Below are positions 1 to 5,461 of a stretch of DNA of 9,502 nt, piece by piece. The stretch is from JAPHTQ01 sp046484535 (GTDB lineage: Bacteria > Pseudomonadota > Gammaproteobacteria > Thiohalomonadales > Thiohalomonadaceae), in contig JAWOIT010000062.1 of NCBI GenBank assembly GCA_046484535.1, positions 1 to 9,502 of the forward strand, read 5' to 3'. The notes beneath the pieces were generated by a model. It was not told the DNA's origin. It was given only the letters and a program-made list of their open reading frames with translations, and ran no database searches. The position numbers and the translations under genes were made by a program. Numbering within the stretch: position 1 is the stretch's first letter; each line of letters opens with the position of its first letter.

Positions 1-2556
1 ATGGGCGTCATCGTCCGTACCGCAGGGGTCGGCAAGAGCTCCGAGGAGCTACAGTGGGACCTGGACTACCTGGTTCAGGTCTGGAGCGCGATTGAGACCG
101 CCTCTGCCGAACGAAAGGCCCCTTTCCTCATCTATCAGGAGAGCAATGTCGTTATCCGCGCCATTCGCGACTACCTGCGCACCGACATCAACGAAATCCT
201 GATCGATGACGAAGAGGTCTACCATCAAGGCCGCGACTTCATGAGCAAGGTGATGCCGCACAACCTGAACAAGCTGAAGCTGTATCAGGACCGTGTGCCC
301 CTTTTCACCCGCTACCAAATAGAGTCCCAGATCGAGTCCGCCTTCCAGCGCGAGGTCAGCCTTCCTTCCGGCGGCTCCATCGTAATCGATCATACCGAGG
401 CGCTGATCTCCATCGATATCAACTCGGCCCGCGCCACCAAGGGCGGCGACATCGAAGAGACAGCCCTGAACACCAACCTTGAGGCCTCCGATGAGATCGC
501 CCGCCAACTGCGCCTGCGCGATCTGGGCGGTCTGGTGGTCATCGACTTCATCGATATGGGGCCGACGCGCAACCAGCGGGAGGTGGAAAACCGCCTGCGC
601 GAAGCGCTGAAACTGGATCGCGCCCGGGTACAGGTCGGGCGGATCTCGCGGTTTGGCCTGCTGGAGATGTCGCGCCAGCGCCTGCGCCCCTCCCTCGGTG
701 AATCGAGCCAGATTGTCTGCCCACGCTGTACCGGCCAGGGCACCATCCGCAGTATCGAATCCCTCGCGCTATCCATTCTGCGCATCATTGAAGAGGAGGC
801 GATGAAGGAGAAGACGGGCCGGATCAAGGCACAACTGCCGGTGGATGTGGCTACCTTCCTGCTTAACGAGAAACGCACGGCGATCAATGAAATCGAATCC
901 CGCCAGCGGCTTTCCGTTCTGCTGATCCCCAACCCCTATATGCAAACGCCGCATTATGAAATTGAGCGTGTTCGAGTAGATGAAGTTGATACCGAACAAG
1001 AAAAAAGCTACGAGCAGGTATCCAAGGTTGAAGAGACATCCGATGCCTCCAGCGAAAAAGCTGAGATAAAACCGGAAGAGCCTGCTGTGAAAATGGTGAC
1101 GCAAACAACGGCCCCCCCCGTGAGCGAGCCCCCCGCCAAGGAAAAAAACCAGCCAGGCTTTCTTCAGCGTCTGTTCAGCAGTATTTTCAGCAGTGAAGAA
1201 GAGCCTAAGGAGAAAGGCAAAAAAAAGGGTGAGACAAAAACACGCGGCAAGAGAACACCGAATGAACAGCGCAGCAAAGCCGGCGGCCAGTCACGTACAG
1301 GCTCCGGTCGCCGGCGCCAGCGGAAACCCGAAAAGGAAGAGAAGCAGTCTCGCCGTAAAACGAGCAAGGAAGCGGCTGAAAAACGCAGTTCGACCAAGGA
1401 GAGTCGCCATGGCGACGAAACTGAAGAACGCAGCACCACTGACCGCGGCACCCGCAGAGGAAAGCGTGGTGGCCGTCGTCGCGGAGGGCGTCGCAGCAGC
1501 GGGGCACAAACCGAAACAACTGCTACTACCAGCGAGAAGCAAAAAGAAAGCAAATCTGCTGATAGCGGGAGCGCAGAGGCGACCAAAAAACAGATTGGGG
1601 GCCGGGATGACACTCAAAAGCGTCGCCGTCGACCCGGTCGCGATGTCGTTGAGAGTCCGGCCCGCATTGCCGCCCGAGAGGAAGGTGGGCGTCCCGGGCC
1701 TGTAACAACGAAAGCCCCCGAAACGAAAGCGGCTAGCGTAAGCCGGGAGGAACAGAATGCGGCTGAAAACAAAGCCAAGCCGGTAGAGAGCAAGCCCCAG
1801 GCGGTCGAGAGCAAACCGGTGCAGCCTGCCGCCGAAGACACGCCCGAATCTGTCGAGAGCAAACCGGTGCAGCCTGTCGCTGAAGACAAGCCCGAGCCGG
1901 TCGAGAGCAAACCGGTGCAGCCTGTCGCCGAAGACAAGCCTGAGCCGGTCGAGAGCAAACCGGTGCAGCCTGTCGCTGAAGACAAGCCCGAGCCGGTCGA
2001 GAGCAAACCGGTGCAGCCTGCCGCCGAAAGCAAGCCCGAGCCGGTCGAAAGCAAACCGGTGCAGCCTGCCGCCGAAAGCACGTCCGAGCCGGTCGAGAGC
2101 AAACCGGTGCAGCCTGCCGCTGAAAGCAAGCCCGAGCCGGTCGAGAGCAAACCGGTGCAGCCTGTCGCTGAAGACAATCCCGAAGCGGTCGAGAGCAAAC
2201 CGGTGCAGCCTGCCGCCGAAAGCAAGCCCGAGCCGGTCGAGAGCAAACCGGTGCAGCATGCCGCTGAAGACAAGCCCGAGCCGGTCGAGAGCAAACCGGT
2301 GCAGCCTGTCGCTGAAGACAAGCCCGAGCCGGTCGAGAGCAAACCGGTGCAGCCTGCCGCTGAAGACAAGCCCGGGCCGGTCGAGAGCAAACCGGTGCAG
2401 CCTGCTGCTGAAGACAAAACGCCCGTAGAAAACAAACCTGCGGAGGAAAAAAAGCAGGCGCCCAAACTACAGCAGGTTGAAACCCGCAAACCAGTCGATG
2501 ACAAGGCCGAAGAGAACACTGAAAAGAGCCGTTCAGAGGCTGAGCGGTCTGAGTAA
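1..2556 (+). CDS. rne: Ribonuclease E, 5'-truncated by the window edge
   Basis: RNase E is the essential endonuclease of mRNA decay and rRNA/tRNA processing and the scaffold of the degradosome at the inner membrane. The frame is open from base 1, and its first residue matches about residue 164 of the E. coli protein. The S1 domain and the true start therefore lie upstream; the ATG at base 1 is internal. Visible landmarks are the 5'-sensor VRTAG (R6, T7, matching R169/T170), metal-binding aspartates D139 in SIDIN and D182 in VIDFID (matching D303 and D346), and the zinc-link CPRC at 240-243 (matching C404/C407). The conserved part ends near residue 330. A low-complexity C-terminal half follows: an amphipathic segment (386-398), a Lys/Arg-rich stretch (about 400-565, densest at 481-500 and 540-547), and a Pro/Glu/Lys repeat block (602-808). 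I see no match to the E. coli C-terminal PNPase-binding segment. Identity is certain; scaffold partners are unknown. Confidence 0.97.
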   Translation: MGVIVRTAGVGKSSEELQWDLDYLVQVWSAIETASAERKAPFLIYQESNVVIRAIRDYLRTDINEILIDDEEVYHQGRDFMSKVMPHNLNKLKLYQDRVPLFTRYQIESQIESAFQREVSLPSGGSIVIDHTEALISIDINSARATKGGDIEETALNTNLEASDEIARQLRLRDLGGLVVIDFIDMGPTRNQREVENRLREALKLDRARVQVGRISRFGLLEMSRQRLRPSLGESSQIVCPRCTGQGTIRSIESLALSILRIIEEEAMKEKTGRIKAQLPVDVATFLLNEKRTAINEIESRQRLSVLLIPNPYMQTPHYEIERVRVDEVDTEQEKSYEQVSKVEETSDASSEKAEIKPEEPAVKMVTQTTAPPVSEPPAKEKNQPGFLQRLFSSIFSSEEEPKEKGKKKGETKTRGKRTPNEQRSKAGGQSRTGSGRRRQRKPEKEEKQSRRKTSKEAAEKRSSTKESRHGDETEERSTTDRGTRRGKRGGRRRGGRRSSGAQTETTATTSEKQKESKSADSGSAEATKKQIGGRDDTQKRRRRPGRDVVESPARIAAREEGGRPGPVTTKAPETKAASVSREEQNAAENKAKPVESKPQAVESKPVQPAAEDTPESVESKPVQPVAEDKPEPVESKPVQPVAEDKPEPVESKPVQPVAEDKPEPVESKPVQPAAESKPEPVESKPVQPAAESTSEPVESKPVQPAAESKPEPVESKPVQPVAEDNPEAVESKPVQPAAESKPEPVESKPVQHAAEDKPEPVESKPVQPVAEDKPEPVESKPVQPAAEDKPGPVESKPVQPAAEDKTPVENKPAEEKKQAPKLQQVETRKPVDDKAEENTEKSRSEAERSE
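1156..1194 (+). other. Predicted membrane-targeting amphipathic helix of RNase E
   Basis: This segment encodes residues 386-398, GFLQRLFSSIFSS. Bulky hydrophobics (F387, L388, L391, F392, I395, F396) recur with helical spacing, with one Arg and several Ser on the other side, and a strongly charged Lys/Glu region follows. In E. coli RNase E, segment A just after the catalytic half is a similar short amphipathic helix that holds the enzyme on the inner membrane. Position and composition fit that role. The assignment rests on pattern and location, not on an alignment. Confidence 0.6.
1207..1232 (+). promoter_or_regulatory. Candidate programmed -1 frameshift signal in rne
   Basis: AAGGAG (1207-1212), resembling a Shine-Dalgarno sequence, is followed after 8 nt by the heptamer A AAA AAG (1221-1227), whose AAA and AAG codons are in the rne reading frame. 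The heptamer is part of an A8 run at 1219-1226. In the -1 frame the next codons are GGG and TGA (1230-1232), so a slip would end the protein at once, near window residue 410. E. coli dnaX uses the same heptamer, an upstream SD-like stimulator and a stop soon after the slip. I see no strong stem-loop directly downstream, which weakens the case, and Lys-rich coding can produce A-runs by chance. Confidence 0.35.
1804..2424 (+). repeat. In-frame 48-bp tandem repeat array in rne
   Basis: Twelve full 48-bp units and a thirteenth 45-bp unit run head to tail. Each encodes 16 residues beginning VESKPVQ, then P(A/V)AE(D/S)KPEP or a close variant. The seven-codon core is nearly identical at the DNA level in every copy; for example, only the unit at 2044 uses GAA instead of GAG for its first Glu. 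Differences gather in the second half of the unit, including a His for Pro near 2257 and KPGP near 2371. A half-unit (VESKPQA) precedes the array at 1783-1803, and a decayed VENKPAEE follows at 2425. Being a multiple of three, the array can change copy number without breaking the frame. The product is probably an extended, disordered spacer. Confidence 0.95.
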
Positions 2557-2574
2557 GAGACTCTAATCTTTTTA

Positions 2575-2603
2575 CAGGGGTGGTGCATTAATCACCACCC
2601 CTG
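2575..2603 (+). terminator. Hairpin terminator after rne
   Basis: A perfect 11-bp GC-rich stem, CAGGGGTGGTG (2575-2585) with CACCACCCCTG (2593-2603), closes a 7-nt loop, starting 18 bp after the rne stop codon. The 3' tail (CCTTTCATCT) is only moderately T-rich, so it may terminate imperfectly or serve as a 3'-end stabiliser. No T-run lies on the other side for minus-strand use. Confidence 0.75.
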
Positions 2604-2703
2604 CCTTTCATCTAATTCCCCGCCCCATTCCTTCTTTCAGTCAGCTTGTGCTAGCATGATTGGAGAACAGGCCAATATCATGCCTGGACAGGGGGAACAA
2701 AGA

Positions 2704-3501
2704 ATGCCAAACAATACCCTTCATAAGGTTATCCTGCTTTTCGTTGTATCCTTTTATGCCATCGCGTTGCCTGCCGAGGAGTACACCCTTGCCGTCCACC
2801 CCGTCCTACCGCAAAATGACACCTTAAAAGTCTATCAACCGCTGGTACGTTATCTTTCACAGAAAACCGGCCATGACTTTACGATAGTCACCAACACAAA
2901 CTTCCTGACCCATTGGCAAACGACCAAAGCGGATAAATACGATCTTGTCCTGGACGGTCCCCAATTCACGGGATATCGCCTGGAGAAATTGGGCTACACC
3001 GTCCTTGGCAGGTTCCCGGATGTCGTCAGCTATACCTTGGTGGCGGGTGAAAAGGAAATGATACTGGAACCGAAAGAGCTGATCGGCAAAAAGGTCGCCA
3101 CCACTCCGTCACCGGCACTGGGGGCACTGCGTCTGCACGAACTCTTCCCTAACCCACTTCGTCAACCCGCCATTGTCGAAACCGACGACTCGGAAACCGC
3201 AGCGGAGTATGTCCTGGAAGGCAGAGCTCATGCGGCAGTGATCCCTGCCGCCATGGTCGGTAACTATCCACAATTGCTGACAGTGGTGAATACTGAACAG
3301 CTCCCCGCTCCGGCTCTCTCCGCCTCCTCTTCTGTGGAAGAGGAGGTGAAAAATGCGATCCGCGAGGCGCTTCTCGATGCCGAAAATAACAACGCGGGAG
3401 TAAAAGCGCTGGAAAGCCTTCAAATTGAACGCTTTATCGGCTCTGACGGCAACGAGTACCGCCCCCATGCAAAGCTCCTTGAGGGGATGTGGGAATATTG
3501 A
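2704..3501 (+). CDS. Orphan PhnD-like periplasmic solute-binding protein
   Basis: This looks like a phosphate/phosphite/phosphonate-type ABC transporter substrate-binding protein of the PhnD-like superfamily, 265 aa. I chose the ATG at 2704 because AGGGGG sits 8-9 nt upstream and the product then begins with a good signal peptide: Lys at 8, hydrophobic core at about 9-22, likely cleavage after LPA at residue 24. Upstream in-frame ATGs at 2656 and 2680 would bury that signal behind polar residues. The mature protein shows a PxxxYQPLVRYLSQKTG-like helix (about 40-56), the DLVLDGPQF strand-loop (80-88) where the family has its ligand-facing segment, and LIGKKVATTPSPALGALR (126-143) matching the usual second-lobe entry. 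No permease or ATPase gene is nearby, so it may serve a distant transporter or act as a ligand sensor. The ligand cannot be told from sequence. Confidence 0.75.
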   Translation: MPNNTLHKVILLFVVSFYAIALPAEEYTLAVHPVLPQNDTLKVYQPLVRYLSQKTGHDFTIVTNTNFLTHWQTTKADKYDLVLDGPQFTGYRLEKLGYTVLGRFPDVVSYTLVAGEKEMILEPKELIGKKVATTPSPALGALRLHELFPNPLRQPAIVETDDSETAAEYVLEGRAHAAVIPAAMVGNYPQLLTVVNTEQLPAPALSASSSVEEEVKNAIREALLDAENNNAGVKALESLQIERFIGSDGNEYRPHAKLLEGMWEY

Positions 3502-3514
3502 GCAGGCAGATGCG

Positions 3515-3538
3515 AAGGGGCCTTATGGCACCACCCTT
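3515..3538. terminator. Weak bulged hairpin between convergent genes
   Basis: AAGGG (3515-3519) pairs with CCCTT (3534-3538), and GCC (3520-3522) pairs with GGC (3527-3529) around a TTAT loop, leaving ACCA bulged. It lies in the 54-bp gap between the ends of the convergent PhnD-like and phosphatase genes, where a two-way terminator would be expected. The bulge and the lack of a clear T-run make this a weak call. Confidence 0.3.
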
Positions 3539-3555
3539 ATGTTGAATTGTTGTAG

Positions 3556-4041
3556 TTAAAAGTGCTCGCCGCGAATGTGTTCCAGCAGTCCGCTTGAGGC
3601 GGCCTCCACAAGGCTGTAGACCCTGTCGAAGCCATCGGCTCCGCCATAATAGGGATCCGGAACCTCCTCGGCATTCATGTGCGGCGCAAACTCTAAAAAC
3701 AAACGAATCTTGTGTTGATGTTCGGTCGGCGCATTGCCGATCAGGATGCTGTAGTTATGCTGATCCATCGCCATGATGTAGTCAAACCGATCAAAGTCGC
3801 TCTGCTCCACCCTACGTGCCCGCTGCCGACTCAGGTCAATCCCATGGCGCTTTGCTGTCTGCTGTGAGCGCGGATCCGGAGACTCGCCCACATGGTAGGC
3901 GTGGGTACCCGCAGACTCGACCACAATCGAGTCCGACAACCCGGCTTTGTTGACCATATCCTCAAACAGGCCATGGGCCAGCGGAGAGCGGCAGATATTG
4001 CCCATACAGACCATTAGAACACGTACTTCTTTCTTACTCAT
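3556..4041 (-). CDS. ptpA: Low-molecular-weight protein tyrosine phosphatase
   Basis: This is a 161-aa cytoplasmic LMW-PTP, which hydrolyses phosphotyrosine through a cysteinyl-phosphate intermediate. The P-loop VCMGNICRS lies at residues 11-19 with nucleophile C12 and R18 (CX5R). The general-acid motif DPYY lies at 129-132, and the family's ESAGTH is at 43-48. The length is typical of the family. I chose the ATG at 4041 because it starts just before the first beta strand; a GTG at 4059 would add six residues and cannot be excluded, since neither has a strong ribosome binding site. Related phosphatases either act on exopolysaccharide tyrosine kinases (Wzb type) or have general roles. No kinase gene is in view, but the same neighbourhood (ptpA beside kdsB and rne) is known in Pseudomonas. 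Confidence 0.93.
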   Translation of the reverse strand: MSKKEVRVLMVCMGNICRSPLAHGLFEDMVNKAGLSDSIVVESAGTHAYHVGESPDPRSQQTAKRHGIDLSRQRARRVEQSDFDRFDYIMAMDQHNYSILIGNAPTEHQHKIRLFLEFAPHMNAEEVPDPYYGGADGFDRVYSLVEAASSGLLEHIRGEHF

Positions 4042-4148
4042 AGGATTTACACTTTCCACTTAACTGTAACTTTCACCTTAAAACATGGCCAGGCCGGCAG
4101 CCATCGATAACAGAAAATGATCTATCCAGTGGCAACGAAAAACAACAG

Positions 4149-4177
4149 TTTAATTAACAGGCCTACCGACTCGTCAA
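4149..4177 (-). promoter_or_regulatory. Candidate sigma-70 promoter for the phosphatase gene
   Basis: On the minus strand, TTGACG (4177-4172) matches five of six -35 consensus bases. It is followed after 17 nt by an AT-rich hexamer ATTAAA (4154-4149), within a TTAATTAA palindrome. Transcription would start near 4142, giving a leader of about 100 nt before the ATG at 4041. The -10 match is poor, so this is tentative. Confidence 0.3.
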
Positions 4178-4261
4178 GTCAGATAATTGCCGCATAGTGT
4201 TGTTTTCTGCGTGGCGGGCCTCAATATCAACTGAATACACCAGCCTGATAGATTTACCCCT

Positions 4262-4537
4262 ATGGCTCTCAATCATCAGCTCAAGATACAACTGCACAAC
4301 CTTATCGGCCGAACGGTTAACCACCGTGGCGTAACCTGTACGGTTGTTGAGGTGCTGGAGAGCGAACCGGCACTGGTGCTTGAGGCACAGGGTTCGCGCA
4401 CCTCACTGCAGGATAACCAGTACGGCAATCCGGGACGAAGGGTTCCGGAAGTCTTTACCATCCCCCTGTTCGATGAGGAAGATCGCAGCGAATTCCACCC
4501 GGACCTGCTGCAGCTTGGTTTAATGCCCTGCGAGTAG
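4262..4537 (+). CDS. Small protein of unknown function
   Basis: This is a 91-aa, probably soluble protein with no signal peptide or membrane segment. I do not recognise a named family. The N-terminal half, with an LHNLIGRTV(N)HRG start, strands around TCTVVEVLES and PALVLEA, and conserved-looking glycines, suggests a small beta-rich fold. The C-terminal half is acidic (FDEEDRSEFHPDLLQLG). There is no convincing Shine-Dalgarno before the ATG (the upstream bases are pyrimidine-rich), and an in-frame TGA lies about 30 bp upstream, so this ATG is the first available start. The 3' end overlaps the convergent kdsB end by 18 bp. The reading frame has ordinary codon use and alternates sensibly between polar and hydrophobic residues, which argues for a real gene, but function is unknown. 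Confidence 0.65.
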   Translation: MALNHQLKIQLHNLIGRTVNHRGVTCTVVEVLESEPALVLEAQGSRTSLQDNQYGNPGRRVPEVFTIPLFDEEDRSEFHPDLLQLGLMPCE

Positions 4538-5281
4538 TTGCCTTACCCTCTCCAGGTCTTCCGCGGTATCCACCCCCGGACCGGGCAGCTCCCCCGCCTC
4601 GGCCACATGGATATGTCCCCCGTGCCATAATACGCGTAATTGCTCCAGTGACTCCATCCGTTCGAGTTCGCACGGCTCTTTGGTGACATAGTTTTCCAGA
4701 AAACCGACGCGATAAGCATAGATCCCAAGATGCCGATAATGTATCGCCTGCTCCGGCAGTTCCTCGGTTGTCACGGCAAAGGCGTCCCTGTCCCAGGGAA
4801 TGACGGCGCGGCTGAAATAGAGCGCATTGCCCAGGCTGTCCATCACCACCTTGACCACATGAGAGTCGAACAGCTCAGCCGCCGTATGGATGCGGGTGCA
4901 GAGGGTCGACATATCGGCGCCATGATCGCCCTGTAACACCCCGGCGACCTGCTGCAGCAGTGATGGCGGCATCAGCGGCTCATCCCCCTGCAGATTTACC
5001 ACGATATCCTCTTTGCCCAGGCCAAGCTGTACGGCGGCCTCGGCCAGACGTTCGGTACCTGAACGGTGATTCGCGGCGGTCATACAGACCGGAAAACCGA
5101 AGGCGTCGACGGCCTCCCGGATCCGTTGATCATCGGTGGCGACTGTTACCGAATCGGCACCGCTCTCCTTGGCACGCTCACAAACATGCTGCAACATCGG
5201 CTTGCCGGCGATATCCAGCAGCGGCTTCCCCGGCAGGCGTGTGGAGGCGTAACGGGCCGGTATGATGACATGAAAGCCCAA
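4520..5281 (-). CDS. kdsB: 3-deoxy-manno-octulosonate cytidylyltransferase
   Basis: KdsB (CMP-Kdo synthetase) joins CTP and Kdo to give CMP-Kdo, the activated sugar for the LPS inner core; it is cytoplasmic. All family signatures are present: the nucleotide-binding IIPARYASTRLPGKPL near the N-terminus (6-21), TDD (49-51... within VATDDQ), NHRSGTER (71-78), NLQGDEPL with metal ligand D100, YFSRAVIPWDR (155-165), LGIYAYR (185-191), LEQLR (212-216) and PGVDTAEDLERV (235-246) with D238. Length (253 aa) is close to E. coli KdsB. The start is TTG (5281-5279), immediately after the TGA of the upstream Trm112 gene. It is supported by a perfect AGGAGG 5 nt upstream and by the N-terminus beginning exactly where homologues do. 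It is the last gene of the lipid A/LPS operon. Confidence 0.97.
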   Translation of the reverse strand: MGFHVIIPARYASTRLPGKPLLDIAGKPMLQHVCERAKESGADSVTVATDDQRIREAVDAFGFPVCMTAANHRSGTERLAEAAVQLGLGKEDIVVNLQGDEPLMPPSLLQQVAGVLQGDHGADMSTLCTRIHTAAELFDSHVVKVVMDSLGNALYFSRAVIPWDRDAFAVTTEELPEQAIHYRHLGIYAYRVGFLENYVTKEPCELERMESLEQLRVLWHGGHIHVAEAGELPGPGVDTAEDLERVRQLLAGH

Positions 5282-5461
5282 TCAGACCTCCTCGTCCGCT
5301 TCCAATTGCCGCGCCTCTTCCTCCAGCATGACCGGGATATCATCACGAATGGGGTAGGCAAGGCGATCGGCCTTGCAGATCAATTCCTGCTGTGACTTCT
5401 GATAGACCAACGGGCCTTTGCACAGAGGGCAAACGAGAATATCGAGCAATTTCTTATCCAT
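5282..5461 (-). CDS. Trm112/YcaR (UPF0434) family small protein
   Basis: This is a 59-aa protein of the YcaR/UPF0434 group of Trm112-like domains. It has MDKKLLDILVCPLCKGPL at the N-terminus with C11 and C14, a third cysteine at C29 (ELIC), and the typical LAYPIRDDIPVML core (about 34-46) before an acidic tail. The fourth zinc cysteine seen in some relatives is absent, as is common in YcaR. Eukaryotic and archaeal Trm112 activates methyltransferases; the bacterial partner is not settled. The ATG at 5461 has GGAG 7 nt upstream, and its first 8 bases overlap the end of lpxK (ATGGATAA), implying coupled translation. It sits between lpxK and kdsB, as in E. coli and Pseudomonas. Confidence 0.92.
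   Translation of the reverse strand: MDKKLLDILVCPLCKGPLVYQKSQQELICKADRLAYPIRDDIPVMLEEEARQLEADEEV
5287..5292 (-). promoter_or_regulatory. Strong ribosome binding site fixing the kdsB TTG start
   Basis: The minus strand reads AGGAGG here, inside the last codons of the Trm112 gene and 5 nt before TTG (5281). It is the best Shine-Dalgarno match in the operon and compensates for the rare TTG initiator. There is no ATG in frame nearby that would give a family-like N-terminus. Confidence 0.8.

Noticed and set aside
49..932. Minus-strand open frames opposite the catalytic half of rne
   Set aside because: Shadows of a strongly conserved coding sequence; no domain or start signal.
1112..1134. C8 and C6 runs in rne that might cause slippage or mark a sequencing error
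   Set aside because: The frame continues intact through the expected membrane helix and Arg-rich region, so no frameshift is needed to explain the protein.
1142..1149. A second slippery-looking heptamer A_AAA_AAC in rne
   Set aside because: The phase is right, but there is no SD-like element at the proper distance and the -1 stop comes only at 1194, so it is much weaker than the site at 1221.
1193..1705. Plus-strand alternate-frame ORF of 170 codons inside rne, Arg/Lys/Ala-rich
   Set aside because: Its composition follows from reading the Arg/Lys-rich rne codons one base off. No recognisable domain; it would be reached only by losing one A at the A8 run.
1291..2588. Long minus-strand open frames (322 and 324 codons) opposite the rne C-terminal half
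   Set aside because: They are made of the same 48-bp repeat read backwards and stay open because the repeat lacks stops in several frames. They have no ribosome binding site and no family resemblance, and the plus frame is clearly rne.
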